A stretch of DNA of 64,000 nucleotides from Rugosimonospora acidiphila (GTDB taxonomy: Bacteria; Actinomycetota; Actinomycetes; Mycobacteriales; Micromonosporaceae): contig NZ_BAABJQ010000026.1 of NCBI RefSeq assembly GCF_039543385.1, positions 1 to 64,000 of the forward strand, in the 5' to 3' direction. Below are positions 39,977-49,330 of the stretch, one piece after another. The position numbers and the translations under genes are program-made. How positions within the stretch are numbered: position 1 is the stretch's first letter; every line of letters starts with the position of its first letter. The notes under the pieces are model-generated. The model did not search any database, was not told the origin of the DNA, and saw nothing but the letters and a program-made list of their open reading frames with translations.

Positions 39977-42138
39977 GCCCCGCCGCGCCCGCAAGCGCGA
40001 CCGACCCGGTGTCCGGGGCGGTGGCCCACGCGTTCCGTCGCGACTGGGGACAGCTCGTGGCGACCCTCATCGGGCTGACCGGCGACTGGGACCTCGCCGA
40101 GGAGTGCGCGCAGGACGCCTTCGCCTCGGCCCTGGAGCGCTGGCCGCGCGACGGCGTACCGGACCGGCCCGGTGCCTGGCTGACCACGACGGCCCGGCGG
40201 CGTGCCATCGACCGGCTGCGCCGGGAGACCGTCGGCGCCGCCAAGCTGCGGGAGCTGGCGCGGCTGCGGGCCGCCGACGGGGACGGTGCGGCCGGCGACC
40301 CGGGTGAACCCGGCGGGACCTCCGCCGGTGCGGTGCCGGACGACCGGTTGCGGCTCATGTTCACCTGCTGCCATCCGGCGCTGGCGCTGGAGTCCAGGGT
40401 CGCGCTCACCCTGCGCACCCTGGCGGGCCTGAGCACCGCCGAGATCGCGCGGGCGTTCCTGGTGCCCGAGCAGACCATGTCGAAGCGGTTGGTACGCGCC
40501 AAGCGGAAGATCCGCGACGCCGGCATCCCGTACCGGGTGCCCCCCGCCCACCTGCTCGCCGAGCGCACCGGCGCCCTGCTGGCGGTGCTGTACCTGCTGT
40601 TCAACGAGGGCTACGCGGCCACCCGGGGCGACGACCTCATCCGGCAGGGCCTGTGCGACGAGGCCATCCGCCTGGGGCGCCTGCTGGCCCGGCTCATGCC
40701 CGCCGAACCCGAGGTGGAGGGGCTGGTCGCGCTGATGCTGCTGCACGACGCCCGCCGTGCCGCCCGCCTCGACGGCGCGGGCGAACTGGTCCTGCTGGAG
40801 GAGCAGGACCGCACCCGGTGGGACGGTGACGAGATCGCCGAGGGGATCCACCTGCTGGAGACGGCCCTACGGCGCGGCCACGCCGGCCCCTATCAGGTAC
40901 AGGCCGCCATCGCCGCCTGTCACACCGGCGCGGCGCGGGCGGCCGACACCGACTGGCCGCAGATAGCGGTGCTCTACGGGCAGCTGGTCCGGCTGGCGCC
41001 CTCGCCGGTGGTGGAGCTGAACCGCGCCGTGGCGGTCGCCATGGCCCGGGGGCCGGCGGCCGGGCTCGCGCTGGTCGAGGAGCTCGACGCCAGGGGCGAG
41101 CTGTCCGGGTACCACCTGCTGCCCGCCACCCGCGCGGACCTGCTGCGCCGGATGGGCCGCCGGGCCGAGGCGGCCGACGCGTACCGGTCCGCGCTCGACC
41201 TGGCCACCGGCGGCGTCGAGCGACGCTACCTCGCCCGCCGCCTGGCCGAGACCGCCAGCGACATTTTCCGGGCACCGGGTGTCCGTGCCGGGCCACCCCG
41301 TTCGTCGGTGGGGCGGACCCAGCTGTTCACGACAACGAGAGGCGCAGCTTCCATGAACACCGTTACCTCGGCCGACGGCACCACCATCGCCTACGACCGC
41401 GCGGGCGAGGGGCCCGCGATCATCTTCGTCGTCGGCGCCTTCAACGAGCGCTCCACCTGCGCCGCGCTGGCCGACGCGCTGCGCTCGCGCTTCACCGTGA
41501 TCACGTACGACCGCCGGGGCCGGGGCGACAGCGGGGACACCTCGCCGTACGCGGTCGACCGGGAGGTCGACGACGTGGAGGCCCTGATCGCCGCGGCCGG
41601 CGGGGCGGCGTCGGTGTTCGGGTACTCCTCGGGCGCGATCCTGTCCATGATGGCGGCGGCCCGGGGCCTGGCGATCACCAATCTCGCGCTGTACGAGCCG
41701 CCGTTCATCGTCACCGACGGCGCGCCGCGGCCCTCGGCGGACACCGCGGACCGGATCGCGCGGCTGGTCGAATCGGGCCGGCGCGGCGACGCGGTGGAGC
41801 TCTTCCAGACCGAGCTGGTGGGCCTGCCGGCGGCCGTCGTGGCGCAATTCAGGCGCTCGCCGATGTGGCCCGCGCTGGAGCGCATCGCGCACACCCTGGT
41901 CTACGACGCCACCATCTGCGGCGACGGCTCGCTGCCGACCGGGCTGGCCGCCTCGGTCAAGGTACCCACGCTGGTGATCAGCGGCGACCGCACCGCGCCC
42001 GTGCTGCTGGAGGGTGCCCGGGCGGCCGCGGACGCCATGCCGCACGCCCGCCACCACCTTCTGGCGGGGCAGGGCCACGACATCGACGCGGCCGCGACCG
42101 CGCCGGTGCTGGCCGGCTTCCTGTCCGGGGTGCGGTAG
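39973..42138 (+). CDS. ECF42-type sigma factor fused in frame to an alpha/beta hydrolase
   Basis: One uninterrupted 721-codon frame. Residues 1-85 hold sigma region 2 (AFRRDWGQLVATLIGLTGDW, DLAEECAQDAFA), region 4 follows at about 120-175 (LSTAEIARAFLVPEQTMSKRL), then the TPR-like C-terminal domain of ECF42 (LFNEGYAAT, ELNRAVAVAMA). From Met461 begins a complete 260-residue hydrolase (DGTTIAYDRAGEGPAI, TYDRRGRGDSGD, FGYSSGAIL nucleophile, GQGHDID). GTG 39973 overlaps the YCII stop. A GAGAGG site before Met461 (41353) suggests that the hydrolase may also be made alone. Normally these are separate genes. Confidence 0.82.
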   Translation: MSPAAPASATDPVSGAVAHAFRRDWGQLVATLIGLTGDWDLAEECAQDAFASALERWPRDGVPDRPGAWLTTTARRRAIDRLRRETVGAAKLRELARLRAADGDGAAGDPGEPGGTSAGAVPDDRLRLMFTCCHPALALESRVALTLRTLAGLSTAEIARAFLVPEQTMSKRLVRAKRKIRDAGIPYRVPPAHLLAERTGALLAVLYLLFNEGYAATRGDDLIRQGLCDEAIRLGRLLARLMPAEPEVEGLVALMLLHDARRAARLDGAGELVLLEEQDRTRWDGDEIAEGIHLLETALRRGHAGPYQVQAAIAACHTGAARAADTDWPQIAVLYGQLVRLAPSPVVELNRAVAVAMARGPAAGLALVEELDARGELSGYHLLPATRADLLRRMGRRAEAADAYRSALDLATGGVERRYLARRLAETASDIFRAPGVRAGPPRSSVGRTQLFTTTRGAASMNTVTSADGTTIAYDRAGEGPAIIFVVGAFNERSTCAALADALRSRFTVITYDRRGRGDSGDTSPYAVDREVDDVEALIAAAGGAASVFGYSSGAILSMMAAARGLAITNLALYEPPFIVTDGAPRPSADTADRIARLVESGRRGDAVELFQTELVGLPAAVVAQFRRSPMWPALERIAHTLVYDATICGDGSLPTGLAASVKVPTLVISGDRTAPVLLEGARAAADAMPHARHHLLAGQGHDIDAAATAPVLAGFLSGVR

Positions 42139-42188
42139 CCGGCGCCGCTGCCGAAGTCGGAACGCCGGGGGCGTGCGGTCAGGCTGGC

Positions 42189-42272
42189 CCGGCCGTCACG
42201 ACGATCCGGCCGTCACGACGATCCGGCCGTCACGACGATCCGGCCGTCACGACGATCCGGCCGTCATGATGG
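42189..42272. repeat. 17-bp tandem repeat, four perfect copies plus one degenerate
   Basis: CCGGCCGTCACGACGAT occurs head-to-tail at 42189, 42206, 42223 and 42240, followed by CCGGCCGTCATGATGG at 42257. It lies between the convergent ends of the hydrolase fusion and the LysR gene. Confidence 0.9.
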
Positions 42273-42280
42273 TGCGGGGA

Positions 42281-43240
42281 CTACGCCGAGCCGGCGGTCG
42301 CGCGGCTCGCGCGTCGCCTGCGTGCGCCGGCGCCGTCCGCGAGCGCCGAGGGCGCCGGCAGGCCGAACGCCTCCCGGCTGTGGCGCACCAGCTCCCGCAG
42401 CGCGGGTCCCGGCGCCGCCGACCAGATCAGCGCCAGCCCGGCGGGCAGCGCGGCGTCCTCGATGAGCAGGGCCCGCAGGTGCTCCCGCCGGGCGGCGGCG
42501 ATGGACTCGCTGAGAATGGCGACGCCGAGCCCCCGGGCCGCGAGGTCAGCGATCGCGCCGGGCGCGCTGGCCTCCAGCGCGATGTCCGGCCGGGCACCGC
42601 TGGCCGCGCACGCGCGGTCGAACACGGTACGGATCCCCGTCCCCGCGGGCAGGCAGACGACCGGGTACGGCGCGAGGTCGGCCAGGGACACCCGGCGCCG
42701 GCCGGCGAGCGGGTGGTCGCGCGGCACGGCGGCGACGATCCGCTCGCTGACCACCGGAAGCGCCTCCATCCCGGCCGGGGGCGGGCCGGCCATCCCGACG
42801 AGGGCCAGGTCCGTGGAGCCGGTGCGGACGCCGTCGACCAGCCGGTCCGAGTTGTCCTCGAACAGCGTGATCTCGATGCCGGGGCGGGCCGCGTGGAGCG
42901 CGGCGAGGGCGTCGAACAGCGACGTGACCGTGCAGCCGGTGACCATGCCCACCGTCAGCCGGCCACGGATCAGCCCGTGCACGTCGTCCACGGCCCGGCG
43001 CATCGCGGCCACGGACGCGAGCGCGGCGCGGGCGTGGACGACCGCGGCGGCGCCGGCGGTGGTGAGGGTGGCCGCGCGGCCGGACCGGTCGATCAGGGCC
43101 CCGCCGAGCTCCCGTTCGAGCTGCCGGATCTGGGCGCTGACCCCGGACTGGCTGATGCGCACGCGCTCGGCCGCGCGGGTGAAGTTCGCCTCCTCGGCCA
43201 CCGCGATGAGGTACTCCAGCTGCCTCAATTCCATATCCAC
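42281..43240 (-). CDS. LysR-family transcriptional regulator
   Basis: A 319-residue regulator. LRQLEYLIAVAEEANFTRAA and ISQSGVSAQIRQLERELG form the N-terminal HTH; residues 90-300 are the substrate-binding domain. The last 20 residues are Arg/Ala-rich. GTG 43240 and ATG 43234 are both possible starts. Divergent from the SnoaL-like gene and exporter at 43341, which it probably controls. Confidence 0.92.
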   Translation of the reverse strand: MDMELRQLEYLIAVAEEANFTRAAERVRISQSGVSAQIRQLERELGGALIDRSGRAATLTTAGAAAVVHARAALASVAAMRRAVDDVHGLIRGRLTVGMVTGCTVTSLFDALAALHAARPGIEITLFEDNSDRLVDGVRTGSTDLALVGMAGPPPAGMEALPVVSERIVAAVPRDHPLAGRRRVSLADLAPYPVVCLPAGTGIRTVFDRACAASGARPDIALEASAPGAIADLAARGLGVAILSESIAAARREHLRALLIEDAALPAGLALIWSAAPGPALRELVRHSREAFGLPAPSALADGAGARRRRASRATAGSA

Positions 43241-43340
43241 AGATTCTAGCCATGAGCAGAACTAGTTGTTGGACTTCTAGGTCCGGGGCGGCCAGGCTGG
43301 TGAGTGACGACATCGCGCCACGAAGAAGGGAAGTCCAACC

Positions 43341-43706
43341 ATGTCCGAATCCGAGAAGGCGCACCGGCCCGAGGACCTGACCCGTCTTTTCGTCGAGCGG
43401 GCCAACGCCGGCGACGCGGCCGGGATCGCCGCGCTGTACGAGCCGGACGCCGTGATGGCCTACCCGGCGGGCAGTCAGACCGTCGGCCGCGACGCCATCC
43501 GCGCGCTGTGGGAGAAGGTGCTCGCCAGCGGCCCGCACTTCGAGCCGGAGAACCCGCTGCCCACGCTCATCAGCGGCGACATCGCGCTCACCGCCACCGC
43601 GCCCAGGGACGGGGCGGGGGCCCGGGCCCAGGTGATCCGCCGGCAGCCGGACGGCAGCTGGCTGCGCCTGCTCGATCAGCCCGAGTTCGCGCCGCCGGCC
43701 CCATGA
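43341..43706 (+). CDS. SnoaL-like (DUF4440) protein
   Basis: A 121-residue NTF2-fold protein. LTRLFVERANAGDAAGIAAL, then YEPDAVMAYPAGSQTVGRDAI, is the usual DUF4440 pattern. Such proteins act as small hydrolases, isomerases or binding proteins; no specific role can be given. GAAGGGAAG precedes the ATG. The stop overlaps the MFS start by 4 bp. Confidence 0.88.
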   Translation: MSESEKAHRPEDLTRLFVERANAGDAAGIAALYEPDAVMAYPAGSQTVGRDAIRALWEKVLASGPHFEPENPLPTLISGDIALTATAPRDGAGARAQVIRRQPDGSWLRLLDQPEFAPPAP

Positions 43707-45409
43707 CCGGCGCCGACCGGCCCGGCTCGGTAGCGGCGAGGGTGCCCATGACGAGGGTGCCCAGGGCGAGGGTGCCCAGGACGAGGATGCGCAAGTGGCT
43801 CCCGCTGGTGGCGGTCTGCCTGGGCACCTTCATGCTGCTGATCGACGTCACGATCGTGAACGTCGCCCTACCCGACATGGTCGTCGACCTGCACGCCTCC
43901 TTCGGATCGCTGCAGTGGGTCGTCGACGCGTACGCGCTGGCGCTGGCCGCGCTGGTGCTCGGTACCGGATCGATCGCCGATCTCGCCGGCCACCGCCGCG
44001 CGTACCTCGCCGGGTTGGTGGTCTTCGCCGCGTCATCTGTCGCGTGCGGGCTCGCCCCCGACCCGGCCGCCCTGATCGCGGCCCGTGCCGTGCAGGGCGC
44101 CGGCGCGGCAGCCATGTTCGCCACCACGTTCGCCCTGCTCAACAGCTCCTACACGGGACGCGACCGAGGCACCGCGTACGGCCTGTGGGGGGCCGTCTCC
44201 GGTGCCTCGTCGGCGGTCGGTCCGGTGCTCGGCGGCCTGCTGACCGAGGGCGCGTCGTGGCGCTGGATCTTCTTCGTCAACCTGCCGGTGAGCGTGGCCG
44301 CCATCGCGCTGGTCCGGCTGGTGTTCTCCGACGCCCGCGGGCCGGCCGGCCGTGGGGTGGACAGCCGTGAGGTGGACAGCCGTGAGGTTGACGGTCGTGA
44401 GGTGGGCGGTCGTGGGGTGGACGTGCCCGGTATGGCGTCGTTCACCGCCGCGGCCGGCTGCGCGACGTACGCGCTGATCCGCGCCAACGAGCACGGCTGG
44501 TCGAACTCGCTGGTCTGGTGGCTGCTCGGGTCGGCGGCGGTGCTGCTGGCGGTGTTCGTCGCCGCGCAGGCGCACGCCAGGCACCCGATGCTGGACCTGG
44601 CGCTGCTGCACGACCGGTCGTTCGTCGGCGTGCTCGTCGCCGGGCTCCTGATGACGTTCGCGGCGTTCGCCGCGTTCACCTACACCTCGATCTGGCTGCA
44701 GTCGGTGCTCGGCCTGAGCCCGATCAAGGCCGGGCTGACCAGCCTCCCGATGTCGGTGATGGCGTTCTCGGTGTCCGCGATGCTCGGCCGGCCGCTGCAC
44801 CGGCTGCGGCCCGGCCTGGTGATCGGCGCGGGCCTGCTGGTCATCGGGGCCGGGGACGCGCTCGTGGCCGGGCTGGTGCGCGGCGCCGCGGGCTGGCCGG
44901 CGTTGATGCCCGGCCTCGCCGTGATCGGGGTCGGGGTAGGGGTGGTGATGCCGGTGCTCGGCTCGGCCACGATGGCGTTCGTGCCGCCGCGGCGGGGCGG
45001 CATGGCCGCTGGCGCGGGCAACACCACCCGCCAACTCGGCTTCGCGTTCGGTATCGCGGCGCTGGGCAGCGTGTTCACCGCCGGGGCACGCGGCGAGCTG
45101 TCCGGTCGGGGCGTGGCGGGCGTGTCCGGGGTGGCCCGCGCGGTGGCCGGTGGCCGGGCGCCGTCGCTGCTGGACGCGGCACCGGCGGGTACCGGGCGGG
45201 TGCTCGGCGCCGCCGTACGCGCCGCGGCGGTGGCCGGGGTGCGGGGCACGTACGCGGTGGCGGCGGCGGTCGGCCTCGTGGCGGGCGTACTGGTGCTGGT
45301 GCTGATGCGCCCCGGCCGGGCCGCGACCGGTTCCGCCGCGACCCATGCGCGCGGCGCCGCTGCCCGGCCGGGCAGCGGCGAACAGCGCGAGGGCGTGCCG
45401 GTCCGGTGA
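43703..45409 (+). CDS. DHA2-family (EmrB/QacA) MFS drug exporter
   Basis: A 568-residue exporter with 14 predicted helices. Family motifs: LIDVTIVNVALPDM (helix 1), SIADLAGHRRAYLAG (motif A), LWGAVSGASSAVGPVLGGLL (motif C-like). Two stretches grew from in-frame repeats: VPMTRVPRARVPRTR at the N-terminus (18-bp units) and VDSREVDSREVDGREV in the loop after helix 6 (15-bp units). ATG 43703 overlaps the upstream stop; an ATG at 43748 is an alternative that skips part of the repeat. Confidence 0.9.
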   Translation: MTGADRPGSVAARVPMTRVPRARVPRTRMRKWLPLVAVCLGTFMLLIDVTIVNVALPDMVVDLHASFGSLQWVVDAYALALAALVLGTGSIADLAGHRRAYLAGLVVFAASSVACGLAPDPAALIAARAVQGAGAAAMFATTFALLNSSYTGRDRGTAYGLWGAVSGASSAVGPVLGGLLTEGASWRWIFFVNLPVSVAAIALVRLVFSDARGPAGRGVDSREVDSREVDGREVGGRGVDVPGMASFTAAAGCATYALIRANEHGWSNSLVWWLLGSAAVLLAVFVAAQAHARHPMLDLALLHDRSFVGVLVAGLLMTFAAFAAFTYTSIWLQSVLGLSPIKAGLTSLPMSVMAFSVSAMLGRPLHRLRPGLVIGAGLLVIGAGDALVAGLVRGAAGWPALMPGLAVIGVGVGVVMPVLGSATMAFVPPRRGGMAAGAGNTTRQLGFAFGIAALGSVFTAGARGELSGRGVAGVSGVARAVAGGRAPSLLDAAPAGTGRVLGAAVRAAAVAGVRGTYAVAAAVGLVAGVLVLVLMRPGRAATGSAATHARGAAARPGSGEQREGVPVR

Positions 45410-45471
45410 ACTGAGACCGGTTCACGGCCTCGTTGCCGGGCCCCGGCCGGAGTGCCCGACGAGGGCGGCGG

Positions 45472-46461
45472 TCAGGCGGTCGGAGCGGTAGTGTTCAGGA
45501 GCGTACGCAGAAATTGGAGCTGCTCCCGGCGCTGGAAGCCCGCGCCCCCCTCGTGCCCGTTGTACGGCCACACCGCGATGTCCTTCTCGGCCCCGGCGTA
45601 GTGGTTGTAGGCGGCGAAGACCGTGGACGGCGGGCAGACGCTGTCCATCAGCGCGACCGAGAAGCGCGTCGGAGCGTTGGCGCGGGCGGCGAAGTTGACT
45701 CCGTCGAAGTAGCGCAGCGTCGCGAACACCCGGTCGAGGTCGTCCCGGTGCGTCTTGAGGTAGGACACGATCTCGCCGTACGGGAACGCGTCGGTGATCT
45801 CGGTGGCCCGCCGGTAGTGGCACAGGAAGGGAACGTCGGGCATCGCGGCGGCGAGCCCGTCGACCAGCCCGGCGACCGCGAGGGTGATGCCACCGCCCTG
45901 GCTGCCGCCCGCGACGACCACCCGGTCCGGATCGACGCGGGGATGCGCGCGGGCGGCGTCGACCGCCCGGACCGCGTCGGTGAAGACGCGGCGGTAGTAG
46001 TAGTGCCGCGGGTCGCCGATCCCGCGGGTCATGAAGCCGGGGGTCTGCGGCGGGCCGACCGGGTCCGGGTCGGGCGTGTCACCCGCGAGCCAGCCGTTGC
46101 TGCCCTGGCCCCGGGTGTCCATGACGAGGTGGGCGTAGCCGGCCGCGCTCCAGACGAGCCAATCGTGCGGCAGGCCGCGCCCGCCGCCGTACCCGATGTA
46201 CTCGACCACGCAGGGCAGCCGACCGGTCGTGTGTCGGGGCAGCAGGAACCAGCCGCGCACCGGCTGGCCCGCGAATCCGGGAAAGGTCACGTCATAGACG
46301 TCCACCGTGGACAGTCCGGCGTCGTACGGGGTGAACTCGGCCGGCCACTGCGCCTCGCGCGCCTCGTTCAGCGTGGCGGACCAGAACTCGTCGAAGTCCG
46401 CGGGCTCATCGCGGGCGGGCAGGTAATCGCGCAGGCGGTCCAGCGACCAGTCGACGAACAA
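45472..46461 (-). CDS. Acetylxylan esterase / cephalosporin-C deacetylase family
   Basis: A 329-residue alpha/beta hydrolase of carbohydrate esterase family 7. VEYIGYGGGRGLPHDW, MDTRGQGSNGW, VVAGGSQGGGITLAVAGL (nucleophile Ser), ALMDSVCPPSTVFAAYNHY (Asp) and NGHEGG (His) are all present and the length is typical. It removes acetyl groups from xylo-oligosaccharides or related esters. No signal peptide, so cytosolic. Stands alone. Confidence 0.92.
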   Translation of the reverse strand: MFVDWSLDRLRDYLPARDEPADFDEFWSATLNEAREAQWPAEFTPYDAGLSTVDVYDVTFPGFAGQPVRGWFLLPRHTTGRLPCVVEYIGYGGGRGLPHDWLVWSAAGYAHLVMDTRGQGSNGWLAGDTPDPDPVGPPQTPGFMTRGIGDPRHYYYRRVFTDAVRAVDAARAHPRVDPDRVVVAGGSQGGGITLAVAGLVDGLAAAMPDVPFLCHYRRATEITDAFPYGEIVSYLKTHRDDLDRVFATLRYFDGVNFAARANAPTRFSVALMDSVCPPSTVFAAYNHYAGAEKDIAVWPYNGHEGGAGFQRREQLQFLRTLLNTTAPTA

Positions 46462-46639
46462 CGGTCCTCATCTCGTACCGGGCGGCGGGCGGGGTACGCC
46501 CCGGACGTGGGACGTCCTGGGCGGGCCATACCGTACGCCACGACGTCGCGGCGGGGCAAGGGTGCGCGCCCGGGCGGCCGGCTCGACCGTGCGGAGCGCG
46601 TGCCCGGGGAGACCAGGTCCCGACGAGCGGGCGGCGTGG

Positions 46640-47254
<615 letters not shown>

Positions 47255-47444
47255 CGCGCCACCGCCGTTCTCTTTCGAGTCTCTTCGGGATCTCGCTGTC
47301 CGACGCCGTCATTCTTCCGGGTTCGCGCCCCCGGTACCGGCCTGGGGTGCCCGTCCGCCCGGGGCGTGACCGGGCCGGCCCGGGCCGCTGACGTCACAGC
47401 CCCGCGCGCTACCCGGTCGTAGCTGGCGACTGTGGGAGGTCTGG

Positions 47445-47819
47445 GTGGCGGCGATGCCCGCTCGCGTTGACGATGTCGTGCGCAGGTTCGCCGAGGCCTG
47501 CCGGCGAGCGGACACCGCCGCGCTGCGGGCCGTCCTCGACGGTGACGCGATCGCCGTGTGTGACGGCGGCGGGGTCGTGCCCGCCGCGGTGCGCCCCGTT
47601 CGCGGCGCGGACGACGTTGCCCGACTGGTCGCGGATCTTCTCGGTGGGCGACCGGGTACCGAACTGGCCATCGAGTCCGTCAACGGCGGCGCCGGGCTGG
47701 CGCTGCGCGACGCCGGCCGGGCGGTGGCGGTGGTCGCCGTCCAGGTGGCCGGCACCAGGGTCGCCGTCCTGTGGATCACGCTCAACCCGGCCAAGCTGCG
47801 CCGCTGGCACCGCCGCTGA
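47445..47819 (+). CDS. Stand-alone NTF2-like domain related to ECF41 sigma C-termini
   Basis: A 124-residue protein. RFAEACRRADTAALRAVLDGDAI, then CDGGGVVPAAVRPVRGADDVARLV and a C-terminal NPAKLRRWHRR match the SnoaL-like domain that regulates ECF41 (SigJ) sigma factors. Sigma regions 2 and 4 are absent. It converges on an NmrA-like reductase gene, a usual ECF41 neighbour, so it may be a relic or a free sensor domain. GTG 47445 or ATG 47454. Confidence 0.75.
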   Translation: MAAMPARVDDVVRRFAEACRRADTAALRAVLDGDAIAVCDGGGVVPAAVRPVRGADDVARLVADLLGGRPGTELAIESVNGGAGLALRDAGRAVAVVAVQVAGTRVAVLWITLNPAKLRRWHRR

Positions 47820-47907
47820 CGCGTCGCGGCTCGCCGGTACCCGACAGCCGGCACCCGTGTGGGCCCGCACGACGCACGCCGTGCGGGACCACGCGGACTC
47901 AGCGGAC

Positions 47908-48642
47908 TCAGCGCGCCAGCCAGTCCCGGTAACGGGTCTCGGCGATGACGGCACCGTCCTTGGCGATCAGCGCGTCGCCGGAGGCGGCGGCGAACATGCC
48001 GGCGGTGTTGTCGGTGACAACGGTGCGCTTGTCGCCGCGCGCGGCCAGCGTGATCCTGCCCAGTTCGTCGAGCTTGAAGACCTCGGGGCCGGCGACGTTG
48101 CGGGTGCCCCCCAGCGGGGCGCCCGCGGTCACGTCGGCCACGGCCCGCGCGACGTCGGCCGCGGCCATCGGCTGGACGAGGGTGTCGGGCAGGCGCACGG
48201 TCCTGTCATCGGCGGTCCAGGACAGCGCCGAGTCGATGAACTCGAAGAACTGGGTGGCGCGGACGACGGAGTAGGGCACCGGTCCGGCCTTGAGAATGTC
48301 CTCCTGCAGCACCTTGGCGCGGTAGTAGACCAGGTCCGGCACCTCGTCGGCGCCCACGATCGAGAGAATCACCGCGTGGCCGACGCCGGCGTCCCTGGCG
48401 GCTGCGACCAGGTTGTCCATGGTGGTCTGGAAGAACGCGGGTGAGGCGTCGTCGAAGGTCGGCGAGTTCGACAGGTTGACCACGACGTCGGCTCCCGTCA
48501 GCGCCTCGGGCAGGCCCTTCCCGGAGAGCAGGTCCAGACCGGTGGTCGGGGAGTGCGGCACCGCCTCGTGCCCGCTTCCGTTGAGGATCTTGACGACCTG
48601 CGACCCGATGAGCCCGGTTCCACCGATGACAGCAATCTTCAT
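47908..48642 (-). CDS. NmrA-like NAD(P)H-binding protein (ECF41-module oxidoreductase)
   Basis: A 244-residue atypical SDR. VIGGTGLIGSQVV is the cofactor motif; ADVVVNLSNSPTFDD, VILSIVGADEVPDLVYYRAKVLQE and VVRATQFFEF follow the NmrA/UDP-hexose-epimerase-like pattern commonly encoded with ECF41 sigma factors. The substrate is unknown. Behind it lies a TGTCACA-N16-GGTC promoter. It has a paralogue at 54726-55490. Confidence 0.85.
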   Translation of the reverse strand: MKIAVIGGTGLIGSQVVKILNGSGHEAVPHSPTTGLDLLSGKGLPEALTGADVVVNLSNSPTFDDASPAFFQTTMDNLVAAARDAGVGHAVILSIVGADEVPDLVYYRAKVLQEDILKAGPVPYSVVRATQFFEFIDSALSWTADDRTVRLPDTLVQPMAAADVARAVADVTAGAPLGGTRNVAGPEVFKLDELGRITLAARGDKRTVVTDNTAGMFAAASGDALIAKDGAVIAETRYRDWLAR

Positions 48643-48691
48643 GCTTCTTACCTCTCTGCGTGCTTCGGACTGGAGATCCGCTCACCCGTAT

Positions 48692-48718
48692 GACCGGCCA
48701 GCCACCGGCGCTGTGACA
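48692..48718 (-). promoter_or_regulatory. ECF41-type promoter for the NmrA-like gene
   Basis: On the minus strand TGTCACA (48718-48712) is followed after 16 bases by GGTC (48695-48692). The published ECF41 consensus is TGTCACA and CGTC at this spacing, so one base differs. The ATG at 48642 is 50 bases downstream. Confidence 0.6.
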
Positions 48719-48750
48719 CCTCACGGCCGGAAAGAAATCCCGGCGCCGGC

Positions 48751-48777
48751 TGTCACAGGACGCGGTGCTGGCCGGTC
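48751..48777 (+). promoter_or_regulatory. ECF41-type promoter for the small gene at 48810
   Basis: TGTCACA (48751-48757), 16 bases, then GGTC (48774-48777). The same motif and spacing as the site facing the other way at 48692-48718, and even the bases before GGTC agree (CTGGCC). Two copies in opposite directions 32 bp apart suggest a divergent regulon controlled by one sigma factor. Confidence 0.6.
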
Positions 48778-48809
48778 TTCGCTGTGTCTGGACTGTCACC
48801 CATGGAGGA

Positions 48810-49049
48810 ATGATGAGCGGCGCGAGCGGCGATGACCCCGTTCTGCACGAACTGGAGCGCAATATCAGGGCGGAGCTGACCCTGGTCGAGATCACCGTGC
48901 CGGCGGGGGACGGCGTCGCCCTGTACTCCGAGGAGCGGCTGGTCGCGGAGGTGGAGGCCGAGCGCTACGAGATAGGTCTGCGTGGCCTGCTCGGCGCGGT
49001 CGAGGCGCTGGAGGACGACGGCGACAACGCCACCGGGGCCACCGCCTGA
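48810..49049 (+). CDS. Small acidic protein of unknown function
   Basis: A 79-residue protein with two predicted helices (LHELERNIRAELTLVE and LVAEVEAERYEIGLRGLLGA). Glu-rich and without Cys or membrane segments. Start at ATG 48810 or 48813 after GGAGGA overlap. It sits just downstream of the ECF41-like promoter, so it may belong to that stress response. Confidence 0.6.
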   Translation: MMSGASGDDPVLHELERNIRAELTLVEITVPAGDGVALYSEERLVAEVEAERYEIGLRGLLGAVEALEDDGDNATGATA

Positions 49050-49330
49050 CCCTCTGATGGGGCCAGCGGTCGCGCGGGCACCCGGGCGCCGGTGCTCGAC
49101 CGGCTCGACGTCGGCCGCGACGACGCCCGCGCGCCGCTGGTGCAACGCCGTCCGCCCCGGGGCCGTACCGGAGGCGGTCCACGGCGAGTCGTGCGTGTCG
49201 CGTTGCCGCTAAACCGGACCACTGGCATTATTAGCGTTGAAATCGCCCTAGACTCCCCATTGACCGCGAGTGCCTTCCTCTCGCGCGATGACTTGAGCAA
49301 GTGGCGTTTCACGAACGTGAGGTAAGCACA

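Noticed and set aside
42189..42272. Possible CRISPR or iteron origin
   Set aside because: Units abut without spacers, and no replication protein or AT-rich origin is nearby.
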